The notes under the pieces: model-generated
What the model saw: the letters and a program-made list of their open reading frames with translations, nothing else
Databases searched by the model: none
Told to the model about the DNA's origin: nothing
Translations under genes and position numbers: made by a program
NCBI GenBank assembly: GCA_963844635.1
Contig: CAWJPD010000005.1
Span: forward strand, 372,001 to 436,000
Direction of reading: 5' to 3'
DNA from: JAJPKK01 sp963844635
GTDB taxonomy: Bacteria > Pseudomonadota > Alphaproteobacteria > Rhizobiales > Xanthobacteraceae
Length of the DNA: 64,000 nucleotides
In this document: positions 1-8,748 of the stretch, in pieces
Position numbering within the stretch: position 1 is the stretch's first letter
Layout of the letters: every line of letters begins with the position of its first letter

Positions 1-531
1 CTCGAATGCAACGTGAATGGCGGCACGCACCGTGCTGCGCGCGCCGTCGGCGCCGACCAGATAATCGCAGCGATGGCGCTCGCGTTGTCCGTCGATGGTT
101 TCGACCAGCACTTCCACGTCGCCGTCCCGTTCGCCGCAATCGAGAAGCTTCGTCCCTGTTCGCATCACAATGCCGGGTGTTACCTTCCCCGTTTCAAACA
201 AGGTGCGCGATACCTTGTCCTGCTCGCATTGCAACACCCAAGGATGGCGCGTTTCATCCTTCAACACGCCATGATCGAACGAGGCCAGCAGCGTTTTCCC
301 GTCGTAGTAATTTACGATCGGACAGACGAGGCCCTGCGGTTCGATCAACCGATACAGGCCGAGATCGTCCAATATGTCGAGGGTCGCCGGGTGTATGGTT
401 GCGGCCCGAGGCTCGGAATGGACGACGTCCCCCTGGTCGAACAGCGTCACGGGGACGCCGGCCCGGCCGAGCAACAGGGCGACGATCAAACCGACAGGAC
501 CGCCGCCGGCAATGATGACGGAGCCTGGCAC
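1..531 (-). CDS. FAD-dependent aromatic monooxygenase, N-terminal 177 codons (cut by window edge)
   Basis: The reverse strand reads open from a GTG at 531 to the window edge. Residues 8-15 carry the Rossmann dinucleotide-binding motif AGGGPVGL, followed by a long helix and an acidic residue (FDQG), as in FAD-binding 3 family hydroxylases (PheA/TfdB/MhpA group). A second FAD motif, DYLVGADGARST, lies near residues 157-168 and is diagnostic of this family. Such enzymes hydroxylate aromatic acids or phenols using NAD(P)H and O2. The start is only 4 nt after the stop of the upstream VOC gene, so the two are probably cotranscribed. The C-terminal substrate and thioredoxin-like part is outside the window, so the substrate cannot be named. 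The GTG start has no clear ribosome binding site. Confidence 0.85.
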   Translation of the reverse strand, partial: MPGSVIIAGGGPVGLIVALLLGRAGVPVTLFDQGDVVHSEPRAATIHPATLDILDDLGLYRLIEPQGLVCPIVNYYDGKTLLASFDHGVLKDETRHPWVLQCEQDKVSRTLFETGKVTPGIVMRTGTKLLDCGERDGDVEVLVETIDGQRERHRCDYLVGADGARSTVRAAIHVAFE

Positions 532-535
532 GGGC

Positions 536-955
536 CTATTCGGCGGCGACTGCCGTCTCAGCCGGAACGACTTCCTTCACCGCGCCCTTCCATCCGGAAT
601 GGGTGAGATGGAAGACGACACCGTTCGGATCTCTGTATTTGACCTCGTAATAAGTATTCGGGTTGAGATCGGCGCGGCCCATGAAATAGGAGCCGCCCGC
701 GGCAATGACTTTCTGAGCGGCGGCGTCGACATCGTCGACCCACATGCCGAAATGGATGAGGCCGAAATAGCCCGGCCAGAACCCCGGCACATCGCCCGGG
801 AACTTCAGCAGCGCCACATTGATGGTGCCGTCGGTCACGTACAGGCCTAGACCGGCAGGCCCGGCGACCTTCATCCCAAACGCATCCTCGAAGAATCTCG
901 CGGCCTTTTCGGGGTCGGGAACAGACAGCGCGATGTGTCGAAGACGGGCGGCCAT
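536..955 (-). CDS. VOC (glyoxalase/extradiol dioxygenase fold) family protein
   Basis: A 139-residue single-module vicinal-oxygen-chelate protein. I chose the ATG at 955 because AGGAGA sits 5-6 nt upstream; the longer reading from 1009 has no such site. The N-terminus (RLRHIALSVPDPEKAARFFE) is the classic first beta-alpha-beta unit with a metal-ligand His, a second His lies in LIHFGMWVDD, and the Glu in YYEVKYRDPNG sits where the third ligand is expected. Metal-dependent isomerase, lyase or ring-cleavage chemistry is possible. The coupling to an aromatic FAD hydroxylase suggests a role in the same aromatic catabolic step, but the substrate cannot be deduced. Confidence 0.85.
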   Translation of the reverse strand: MAARLRHIALSVPDPEKAARFFEDAFGMKVAGPAGLGLYVTDGTINVALLKFPGDVPGFWPGYFGLIHFGMWVDDVDAAAQKVIAAGGSYFMGRADLNPNTYYEVKYRDPNGVVFHLTHSGWKGAVKEVVPAETAVAAE

Positions 956-1276
956 GGCGATCTCCTGGTTCGCCCGCTCGGCTACGGTGGTTCGCAACCG
1001 GCGGTACATCGTTCAAGAGGCCATGACGCACAATCAGCGTCAAACGATTTCAAGGGCGGCGCCGACGCTTGCGAATTACGCGAATGCGCCACGCGAAGCG
1101 CGGCGGGGCCCGCCGCCCGAAGCTACATATATTCTGCGAGCCCGCGCACTTGGCGCTGCCACTACCGGCCGCGGGCGCACCGCAATGCCGGGCAATGTTA
1201 TATGAACGTGCCGCGGCGAGGACCCGGCCGGCCCCGGAGAAAATCGTCCGACCGGAGTCCGAGCGAGCGCAACGAG
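956..1276. other. Intergenic, no gene seen
   Basis: About 320 bp between the VOC gene and the 3' end of the RlpA gene, both on the minus strand. It must hold the VOC/monooxygenase promoter. The short ORFs in all frames have no recognisable protein features. A GC-rich run of mixed composition is all that can be seen. Confidence 0.4.
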
Positions 1277-2063
1277 CTACGGCACCGTGTCGATGCAATC
1301 GTTCCGCGGCGCCTCAAGGACCTCGTCGCCCTCGACTGCCGAGACATCTCCTGCCCGGCAAACGACGGTTTCATCCGATTCTTTCTGACTTGGTGCCGAG
1401 GGCTTGCGAAATCCATCGCCATCGTTTCCTGACACAACCTCAGCCCGGGGCCGACTGAAGCCAAGTTCGGAGCCGCTCACCTGCACACTGCCGACATCGG
1501 TGACTTGCGGCAGGAACAGATCGGCGTATGCGGCACGACCCACATCATCCCTGCATGTGTGGTGAATGCAGCCGCTGTGCGCAATGGCAATAGGCGACGC
1601 CCTATCGTCGTCGCTTCCTATGCTGATCGAGACCGGCGCGATCCCATCCATGTGAATTGCGTGCGCCGCAGCCGGGCTCAGATCGATGACACGCCCGCGG
1701 ATATACGGGCCACGGTCGTTGATCCGGACCACAACGGATTGTCCATTATGTTTGTTGAAGACGGTGACATAAGTGTTGAAAGGCAGCGTGCGGTGCGCGG
1801 CGGTGAGCGCCGACGGATCCATCCTTTCGCCGCTCGCCGTGTGCCTGTCATTATAGAATGACGCGACGCCCGTTGGCGAAAAACGACTCTCTCGGATCAG
1901 CGTGAGAAATTCTCTCGAGTTGTGGATGCGGATGATTGAAGTGCACGTGATGAATATGCGCCGATGCACGGCCCCCGCCTGCTCCGAGCGCCCCGACGAT
2001 GGCCGCCGACCGGATCATGATGTGAAGCAAACGACGGCCCGATTTCACGTGATGATATCTCAA
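1277..2063 (-). CDS. rlpA: RlpA-like double-psi beta-barrel protein (frameshifted after the signal peptide)
   Basis: RlpA proteins act at the septum or envelope, and some cleave denuded peptidoglycan. The reading from 1969 contains the conserved barrel: GVASFYNDRHTASGERMDP, then TAAHRTLPFNTYVTVFN, VVVRINDRGPYIRGRVIDLS and AAHAIHMDG. Its own N-terminus is not a signal peptide. In a neighbouring frame a TTG at 2063 preceded by GGAGG (7 nt) starts a cationic stretch followed by IMIRSAAIVGALGAGGG and ASAH, a good signal peptide with a His-rich linker. The true gene therefore seems to start at 2063 and to have lost one frame around 1870-1920. The tail after the barrel (about 100 residues) is low in conserved features and has no SPOR domain. 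Confidence 0.75.
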
Positions 2064-2435
2064 TGCAAGTCCTCCTACTGCTCTCCGCAGTTAGCCTTCG
2101 ACCAAGCATACGGTCTCACGGGCCAAAGCAGATTTTGACCCCGATACCGCCGCAATATCGGTGATACCCTTTCATCGAAGGGTGCCGGCTTCTCACCGCA
2201 AAACGTGACCTTAATTTGGCACGCAAACGGCGCCCACCTGACAACTTATGGTGGTGCGGCATCCACGAATTTGTCGATTGAGCTTATTTTGCAGCGGAAT
2301 CTGCGTACGAAGTCCGTGGTGAGCACGCGTATGTCGCGTGGAACTTACCCTCACCTAATATTACGTAATATAACGTGATCGCTACCGCAGCGTGTTGCGG
2401 GGCGGTTCATATTTCTCGAAGAGGCGAACGGGTAC
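2064..2435. other. Intergenic, AT-richer, contains a perfect palindrome
   Basis: This 372-bp stretch upstream of rlpA and downstream of the dehydrogenase gene is clearly more AT-rich than its surroundings. It contains the palindrome listed at 2358-2371. No ORF looks like a protein. It probably contains the rlpA promoter, but I cannot assign -35/-10 boxes with confidence. Confidence 0.4.
2358..2371. promoter_or_regulatory. Perfect 14-bp palindrome, candidate operator
   Basis: ATATTACGTAATAT reads identically on both strands and stands in a GC-rich genome. It lies about 295 bp upstream of the proposed rlpA start. A dimeric regulator site is one reading; chance is another. Confidence 0.3.
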
Positions 2436-3413
2436 TCAGCGAAACCGTAGTTTCACCTGAGGATTGGCGAGTCGAAGCGGTCCCCCGTTTTCAAAAGCGA
2501 CGATCTGTTCGAAAGCCTCGGAAAAATACAAATCGAAATTGTCCCATTCCGCCCAGCCGAGATGCGGCAGGCACAGCGCATTAGGCATTTTCAGCAGCGG
2601 ATGATTGCCCCCGGTGACCGGCTCTTCATCGAAAACATCGACAGCGGCATAACCGGGACGTCCAGCGCGCAGCGCATCGACGAGCGCGCCCGGTGCGATC
2701 AGTTCGGCGCGCGCGGTATTCACCAGCAGCGATGTTGGTTTCATCAGCGCGAGGTCCTCGCGATCAACGATGCCGCGCGTTTGCGCGTTCAGGCGCAGGT
2801 GAAGCGAGAGCACGTCAGATTGCGCAAACAGATCGGCTTTCGATCTGGCGACCGAATAACCTTCCAAAGCCGCGCGCTTCGCAAATTCGTCGCGACCGTG
2901 GACCAAGACCTGCATGCCGAGACCGCGGCCCGCGGCGGCAACAAGGGCGCCGATGATGCCGAGACCGAAAATGCCCAGCACGCTGCCGCGCAGGCGATGG
3001 GATAACGTACACGGCCATTCGCCGCGCTTCATCCGCTCCGCTTCGAGCGGGACGTTGCGGCGCGATGCGACGATGAGTGCGATCGTGAGTTCGGCCGGAG
3101 CGACCGGCGAATTGCTCTTGCCGTGCGTGACCGCAATGCCAAGCCTCGTGCAGGCGTCGAGATCGAGGGTTGATGCTGCGCGGCCAACCAGCGCGATGAG
3201 GCGCAGCCGCGGCAGGCGGTCGAGCAGGACCTGCGAGAAACGCACCCGCTCGCGAATCGCGATGACGACATCGGCATCGTGCAGGCGTTCGACCAATTGA
3301 TCGACGCCTTTGGCCGGCTCGCGGTAGCGCACGACGTCGTGATGCTGGATGAGCTTGTACGACGGAAGCCGGTCGACGACATCCTGGTAATCATCGGGAA
3401 TTGCAATTTTCAT
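2436..3413 (-). CDS. D-2-hydroxyacid dehydrogenase family protein
   Basis: A 325-residue NAD(P)-dependent oxidoreductase of the formate/glycerate dehydrogenase superfamily, which interconverts 2-oxoacids and D-2-hydroxyacids. The NAD-binding Rossmann motif GIFGLGIIG is near residues 147-155. The catalytic triad is visible: Arg in NTARAELI, Glu in DVFDEEPV, and His in LPHLGW close to the C-terminus. Length and order are normal for the family. ATG at 3413 begins MKIAIPDDYQDVV, a typical first strand. It stands alone between two intergenic stretches. The substrate is unknown; plant and soil proteobacteria have many paralogues. Confidence 0.9.
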   Translation of the reverse strand: MKIAIPDDYQDVVDRLPSYKLIQHHDVVRYREPAKGVDQLVERLHDADVVIAIRERVRFSQVLLDRLPRLRLIALVGRAASTLDLDACTRLGIAVTHGKSNSPVAPAELTIALIVASRRNVPLEAERMKRGEWPCTLSHRLRGSVLGIFGLGIIGALVAAAGRGLGMQVLVHGRDEFAKRAALEGYSVARSKADLFAQSDVLSLHLRLNAQTRGIVDREDLALMKPTSLLVNTARAELIAPGALVDALRAGRPGYAAVDVFDEEPVTGGNHPLLKMPNALCLPHLGWAEWDNFDLYFSEAFEQIVAFENGGPLRLANPQVKLRFR

Positions 3414-3886
3414 AGGGTTTTTGTCAACGTGAAACGAGTGCGTTCGTGTGACGAGTGGGAGTTACGGCACGCTCAGATGGCGGCTGCTCGACGCCCTAAA
3501 GCGACGAGAGTACGGGAACGGCGACGCCCACTTGACGATTATTGCCTGATCCACAAAGATAAAGCGTGTGTACTGCATTCGGAAATGCCCGCGGATGGTG
3601 GTCCGAATTGGACCGGTGAGTGGGTTCATCGGCGTTGCTTATCTCCTGCGGATCACGATCAGAGACACAGAAGAGTAAAACAGGCGCACCTCAAACGAAG
3701 CAAGGACGAAGCGATCCGAACTTCGAAACGACGAGCTTCGGAAAGTTCTTATTGCTCCCGCGAAAATAACCGCTTCGACACTCCGCAGAAATCAGCTGCC
3801 TCGTACCTGCTGTTTCGCAGCATGGGAAGCTAAGTTAACCCGCCCTACGTTACTCGATCTGACCGAAACTGGTTACAGCCGCCTTG
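3414..3886. other. Intergenic, no gene seen
   Basis: About 470 bp upstream of the dehydrogenase gene. The open frames here have biased, Arg/Ser-rich translations without family features, and composition is a little lower in GC. It should contain the dehydrogenase promoter. Nothing else is identifiable. Confidence 0.4.
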
Positions 3887-4295
3887 TCAGCAAGCGCCCG
3901 CCGATCGTGCAAGGCTGCACATGCCTGGAGCGGAGGCCGCGGCTGCCGCGCGGTCCTGCGCCGAGCGCGCGGCGCCGCTCTGCGCCACTTCGCGGTCCGC
4001 GCGATAAGTCGCGAATCTCCGCTTCGCCTCGGCGTCGGTGATTTCCCGGCGTTAAACCTGCTGGTCCAAGCCATCCGCGAAGGCGATCACCGTATTGGTG
4101 TTGGACGCGCAGTTGTGCGTCGTCTCGCAGGCCTGCCGGTTCTGTTTCGCGCAGGCCACCCAGTCATGGAATGCCATCCGCTCGGGGCAGCCGTCGAAGT
4201 GATCCCAGACCGGCACGCTGGCAGTTGTCGTCAGGCAGCCCAGGAGCGGCCCGGCCGCCAATACCGTCGCGGTGAAGATCACCAAGCGAAGTCAT
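3887..4295 (-). pseudogene. Small lipoprotein interrupted by an in-frame TAA
   Basis: The reverse strand encodes VIFTATVLAAGPLLGC, a hydrophobic export sequence ending in an LLGC lipobox, followed by a Cys-containing domain (WDHFDGCPERMAFHDWVACAK). An in-frame TAA at 4054-4052 stops it after FADGLDQQV. Directly past that stop the same frame continues RREITDAEAKRRFATYRADR and ends at 3887, which looks like the natural C-terminus. The start is also unclear: an ATG at 4295 with GGAGAAAAGG just upstream is one frame away from the signal sequence, while a TTG (4285) is in frame. Either a real pseudogene or two sequencing errors. Function unknown. Confidence 0.6.
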
Positions 4296-4532
4296 ATCCT
4301 TTTCTCCCCGCCCCGGCGCACGTCCCCCCGGGGCGGCTCCTCGCCGACCCGTCCTTCAAGCGTGCTCGACAGCGCCCCATTCACACGTGATCGCTGGAAA
4401 CAAGGCGGTTTTGCGGAAGAGAACGAGCCGCTCCCACGGCAATCACCAATTCCCACCTCTCCCTTTTGCCGGACCGCGAAGGCCGCGCGCGCTGGGCGAC
4501 AATCGGCTAATCTCGGAGTTCGGAGGGGGAGG

Positions 4533-6800
4533 ATGGCCGGACGAGGGGCGGAGCGCTGGATCGGAACTTGGCCGCTCCCTGATACTGCGGGGCTGCCTGA
4601 GCATGCCGGAACGTGGGGCTCATGGCTGCGTCCATGGCCGATATCCGCGGCATTACTGTCCGCCCGGCTGCGGCAATGGGTCGAGGCGGAGACCGCCCCC
4701 GGCCGGCTGATGCCCTGGCTGCCGATTGCATTCGGCACAGGGATTGTCATCTATTTTGCCGCCGAGCGCGAACCGGTGTGGTGGGTCGCCGCGACACTTG
4801 CGACATTCGCCGCCGCCGCTGCCTTTGCCTTGCGCGAGCGCGCCGTCGCATTCCCCCTTGCGCTTGGCTGCGCCGCGGTTGTAGCGGGTTTCGCCACCGC
4901 ATCGGTGAAAACCCACCTGATCGACCATGCGGTCCTGTCAGCGACCGCCTACAGCGTCGGCATCGCCGGCTTCGTCGATCAGCGCGAGGAGCGCGAGCGC
5001 AGCGACCGCATCGTGCTGCGGGTGGCGACAATTGACGGCGCACGCCTTGCCGAACACCCGGAGCGTATTCGTCTCTCGGTGCGCAAGGGGCGCGCCCCTC
5101 CGGTCGGAGCCTATGTGGCGCTGAAAGCGCGCATCAATCCGCCGGCCTCACCTTTCCGGCCGGGCGGATACGACCTCGCGCGCGATCTGTTTTTTCAGGG
5201 CATCGGAGCGACAGGGCTTGCTCTCGGCGCCATCAAGGTCGATGCGCCGCCAAGCGCGCCCGGTGTGCGGCTGCAATTTGCCACCGGGATCGAGTCGATC
5301 CGCGACGCCATCAATGCGCGCATCCGCGCCAGGCTGCACGGCGACACCGGCGCGATCGCCTCGGCGCTCCTCACCGGCAAACGCGACGCGCTCACCGGCG
5401 CGGTTTTCGACGCGATGTTCATTTCCGGCGTCGGCCACGTACTGTCCATTTCGGGCTACCATATGGCCCTCGTGGCAGGCGTGGTGTTCTTCTTCGTGCG
5501 GGCGCTGCTCGCGCTTGTTCCGAACTCTGACATTGCGATACCCGATCAAGAAGTGGGCGGCCGCAGCGGCGCTCGCTGCCGCGACGTTCTATCTCGTGCT
5601 GTCGGGCGCGGAGGTCGCGACCCAGCGCTCATTCATCATGACCGCCGTCGTGCTGGTCGGAGTCATGGTCGACCGCCAGACCGTCACATTGCGAACCATT
5701 GCGGTCGCGGCGCTCGCGGTCATGCTGCTGGTGCGGAGGCAGTCGTTCATCCAAGCTTCCAAATGTCATTCGCGGCGACGCTGGCGTTGATTGCCGCCTA
5801 CGAGCGGGGCATGCCATGGGCCGCCGCCGGGGCCGAGACATCGTTCGGCGCGCGGCTTGCGCTCTGGGGGGTGCGTGAAGTCGCGCTGTTGATCATTGCC
5901 TCGCTCGTCGCCGGCCTCGCGACGACGCCCTACTCGGGTTATCATTTCCACCGCCTCGCCCCTTATGGCGTGCTCGCGAACCTGTTTGCAATGCCGGTCA
6001 TTTCAGCGGTTTCAATGCCGGCCGGGCTGCTTGCGCTCGCAGCCATGCCGTTCGGTCTTGACGGGCCGCTATGGACGCTGATGGGGGTCGGCATCGATTG
6101 GATGATCACGGTCGCGCTCTGGGTCGCGCACCTGCCCGGCGCGGTCGGTCGCATTCACGCTTTTGGAATCGCACCATTGTTGCTCGCGACCGCTGGCCTC
6201 GTGGTGCTCTGCCTGCTGCGAACACCGCTGCGCTTTGTCGGCGCGGGTCTCGCCTTTATGGCCGCACTGACCGCGGCTGCTGCGGAGCGGCCCGACGTCA
6301 TCGTATCCGCAGCGGCCGATGTGGTTGCCGTCCGCGGCGCAGACGGGCGGCTCGGAGCCGTGAAGTTCGGCAACGACACGCTTTCGATCCCAGAATGGCT
6401 CGCCGCGGATGGCGATGAGCGGACCGCGATCCCCCGGAACTCCGGATTTGCCTGCGATCCCGATGGCTGCGTCGGCCGGCTTGCCGATGGCGCCCTCGTT
6501 GCGGTGTCGCGAACTGCGGCCGCGCTGACCGACGACTGCGCTCGCGCGGCCCTGATCATAACTTTGCGCAACCCGCCTCCCGGCTGCGCCGCACAGGTGC
6601 TCGACCGCGCGTTGCTGCGAAGCGGCGGCGCAACCGCCCTGTTCCGGCGGAACGGAAGCTTCGATGTCAGACCGGCGCGGCCTCCCGGTTTCGAGCGGCC
6701 CTGGGCGGGGCATCTCAAAGCGCCGCGCCGCCCCGCCGCGTCGGCCGCGCAAGCCCGCGACGTCAGCCCGCCAGTGCCAGACGCCGACGCCGAGGAATAG
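4533..6800 (+). CDS. comEC: ComEC/Rec2-family DNA-uptake channel (two compensating frameshifts)
   Basis: ComEC is the inner-membrane channel for single-stranded DNA in natural transformation. I start at ATG 4533 because GGAGGGGGAGG abuts it. The N-terminal DUF4131-like region (transmembrane segments, then a beta-rich soluble part with ARINPPASPFRPGGYD) is followed by the Competence domain: LLTGKRDALTG, FISGVGHVLSISGYHMAL, HPSFQMSFAATLALIAAYE. Between about 5515 and 5740 the long frame reads nonsense, but the next frame gives PIKKWAAAAALAAATFYLVL, SGAEVATQRSFIMTAVVLVG and further transmembrane sequence, exactly what the family has there. So one indel near 5515-5530 is undone by another near 5740. 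The C-terminal tail contains Cys residues in short exposed loops. No metallo-beta-lactamase domain is obvious. Confidence 0.9.
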   Translation: MAGRGAERWIGTWPLPDTAGLPEHAGTWGSWLRPWPISAALLSARLRQWVEAETAPGRLMPWLPIAFGTGIVIYFAAEREPVWWVAATLATFAAAAAFALRERAVAFPLALGCAAVVAGFATASVKTHLIDHAVLSATAYSVGIAGFVDQREERERSDRIVLRVATIDGARLAEHPERIRLSVRKGRAPPVGAYVALKARINPPASPFRPGGYDLARDLFFQGIGATGLALGAIKVDAPPSAPGVRLQFATGIESIRDAINARIRARLHGDTGAIASALLTGKRDALTGAVFDAMFISGVGHVLSISGYHMALVAGVVFFFVRALLALVPNSDIAIPDQEVGGRSGARCRDVLSRAVGRGGRDPALIHHDRRRAGRSHGRPPDRHIANHCGRGARGHAAGAEAVVHPSFQMSFAATLALIAAYERGMPWAAAGAETSFGARLALWGVREVALLIIASLVAGLATTPYSGYHFHRLAPYGVLANLFAMPVISAVSMPAGLLALAAMPFGLDGPLWTLMGVGIDWMITVALWVAHLPGAVGRIHAFGIAPLLLATAGLVVLCLLRTPLRFVGAGLAFMAALTAAAAERPDVIVSAAADVVAVRGADGRLGAVKFGNDTLSIPEWLAADGDERTAIPRNSGFACDPDGCVGRLADGALVAVSRTAAALTDDCARAALIITLRNPPPGCAAQVLDRALLRSGGATALFRRNGSFDVRPARPPGFERPWAGHLKAPRRPAASAAQARDVSPPVPDADAEE

Positions 6801-6824
6801 CCGTGGTTCCGCAAAGTGCGGAAC

Positions 6825-7790
6825 TCAGGCGCGGACTTCCTGGCGCTGGAACACGACGTAAGTCGCGACGAACAGGATGATCGCGCCGGCGATGAGCGCC
6901 ACGATCTGTGGCCACGCAATCTGGAGGCTTTCCCGCAGCGGCAGTGCCGCCCCGACGACCTCGCCGCGCAGCTGGCGGAGCTGGTCGAGGATCGGACCGA
7001 GCGAGGGGGTTGTTGGCGACAAGATGGTCTGCACCGCTTCCTCAAACAACAGGTAGGGCGAGAGTCGCGAAAACGCGTCCTGCCAAGCGGCCGTTTGCGG
7101 GTCCATGACGCCGAGCGCAAGGTAGCGCAGGTCGGGCGGTGCGATCAGCTGAGCCAGGAACGGCGAAATCATCGCCCACAGCAAGGTCATGAACAGCCAA
7201 ATGCCGAGCGACAGCAGGGCAGCGGTGGCCGGCGAGCGGAATAACACCGAAAACAGCATCGCCAGGGCGAGCCAGACGCCGGCATAGGCGATCGCGATGA
7301 TCAGGAAGACAAAGGAGCGGGTGAACTCCTCGCCGCTGGGCGGCACGCCCAGCAGCAGCACGCCAAGGCCAACCACGAGCAGCCACAGGCAGGTCAGGCT
7401 GACGGCGAGGATGATCATGCCGGCGAGGAATTTGCCCCCCAACAGCGCGTCGCGATAGATCGGCTGTGCCAGGATGCGCGACAGCGTGCGGCGGTTATGT
7501 TCGCCGCTAATGGCGTCGAAGCCGAAACCGATGGCCATCACCGGAATGACGAAGCCGAGTATGGATACGACCGAGAGCGTCTGCCCGCTCGGGTTGAATA
7601 GTTTCAGCAGCAGGAAGGGGTCTTCGGCCGTCGTCGTACGCAATTGTTCGATCGCGCCGTAGAGCGGGACCGCGGCGGAGATGACCATCAGCAACGCCAG
7701 CAGCAGCATGCGCACGCTGCCAAAATGATCGGCAAGCTCCTTTAGAGTGACGGTCCCGAGGCCTTGCCAGGGCGAGCCCTCACGCCGCAT
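6825..7790 (-). CDS. ABC-2 type exporter permease
   Basis: A 321-residue integral membrane protein with about six hydrophobic segments and a large extracytoplasmic region between the first two (after LYGAIEQLRTTTAEDPFLLL), as in ABC-2 / NosY-like permeases. The cytoplasmic sequence FDAISGEHNRRTLSRILAQP matches the motif that contacts the ATPase (E-x-x-x-x-T-L in this family). It overlaps the end of the upstream ATPase gene by 11 bp, so translation is probably coupled. It works with the ATPase (7780-8748) and the NEW3 protein (8745-9940). The cargo is unknown. Confidence 0.88.
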   Translation of the reverse strand: MRREGSPWQGLGTVTLKELADHFGSVRMLLLALLMVISAAVPLYGAIEQLRTTTAEDPFLLLKLFNPSGQTLSVVSILGFVIPVMAIGFGFDAISGEHNRRTLSRILAQPIYRDALLGGKFLAGMIILAVSLTCLWLLVVGLGVLLLGVPPSGEEFTRSFVFLIIAIAYAGVWLALAMLFSVLFRSPATAALLSLGIWLFMTLLWAMISPFLAQLIAPPDLRYLALGVMDPQTAAWQDAFSRLSPYLLFEEAVQTILSPTTPSLGPILDQLRQLRGEVVGAALPLRESLQIAWPQIVALIAGAIILFVATYVVFQRQEVRA

Positions 7791-8748
7791 CGCGCATCTC
7801 CTTTCCGCCCGCCGCCTGCTTCTCGAAGAAGCGCGTATATATGGTGTCGAGGCTCGGCTGATCGACCGAGAGCCGCGTCAGTGCGCCATCGGCCGCGACA
7901 ACGGCGCGAGCCGCCTCGGCGCGCACGTCGTGGTCGGCATTGAGGCGATATCCAATCGTCCCGGTTTGAGTGACCGCAGTCACGCCCGGTATGGCGCCGA
8001 GGCGAGCCGCCAAATCCTTGCCCGGCGCTGCAGCAGCTTCGACATCGACGACGAAGCCGGCGCCGAGCACCTGTCGCGCAAGCTCGGGAACCGTGCCGAT
8101 CGCAAGAATGCGGCCGCCCTGGAACAGGGCGACCCGGTCGCATACCCGCTGCACCTGGTCGAGCAAATGCGAGGTGATCAGGATGGTAACATTCTCGCGT
8201 TTCAGGTCGGCGATCATGTCGAGGAATTCATGGGTCGACTGCGGGTCGAGGCCCGATGTCGGCTCATCGAGAATGGCGATCTCGGCGCGTTTCACCAGCA
8301 GTTCTGCAAGGCCGAGTCGCTGGCGCATGCCGCGCGAAAAGGTCCGTACCTCGCGATCCGCTACGTCGGCGAGCCGCACCCGTGCCAAGGCCTCGGCAAT
8401 GCGCGCCTCGCGCAGATCGTGAGCCAGACCCATCAGTCGCGCGGTATAGACGAGGTTTTCGACCGCGGTCATGTAATCATAGAAGCCGACCGAGTCCGGC
8501 AGATAGCCGACCCGGCGCTTGACCGCGAGCGGGGAGCGAACCGGATCGTGGCCCGCGACCCTGACCTCTCCCGCGCTCACCTCGGTGAGCCCGAGCATCA
8601 TCAGGATCGTCGTCGTCTTACCGGCGCCGTTCGGGCCGAGCAGCCCGAACGTCTCGCCGCGAAGGATGTCAAAGTCGATGGCGTCTACGGCGACGATCTC
8701 GCCGTAGCGCTTGGTCAAGCCGCGCGCCGTGATGGCAGGTTCGCTCAT
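7780..8748 (-). CDS. ABC exporter ATP-binding protein
   Basis: A 322-residue nucleotide-binding subunit. Walker A is GLLGPNGAGKTT (residues about 36-47), the signature is FSRGMRQRLGLAE (normally LSGGQ-like, here SRGMRQR as in CcmA/NosF-type exporters), Walker B is IAILDEPTSGLDP, and the H-loop is ILITSH. A C-terminal extension of about 100 residues after the core is common in this exporter group. The ATG at 8748 is chosen because it overlaps the upstream stop (ATGA at 8748-8745) and begins MSEPAITARGLTKRYG. It is the middle gene of a three-gene operon. Confidence 0.92.
   Translation of the reverse strand: MSEPAITARGLTKRYGEIVAVDAIDFDILRGETFGLLGPNGAGKTTTILMMLGLTEVSAGEVRVAGHDPVRSPLAVKRRVGYLPDSVGFYDYMTAVENLVYTARLMGLAHDLREARIAEALARVRLADVADREVRTFSRGMRQRLGLAELLVKRAEIAILDEPTSGLDPQSTHEFLDMIADLKRENVTILITSHLLDQVQRVCDRVALFQGGRILAIGTVPELARQVLGAGFVVDVEAAAAPGKDLAARLGAIPGVTAVTQTGTIGYRLNADHDVRAEAARAVVAADGALTRLSVDQPSLDTIYTRFFEKQAAGGKEMRDAA

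Noticed and set aside
4272..4532. Longer N-terminus for ComEC
   Set aside because: Pro/Arg-rich and without membrane segments; ATG 4533 is preceded by GGAGGGGGAGG.
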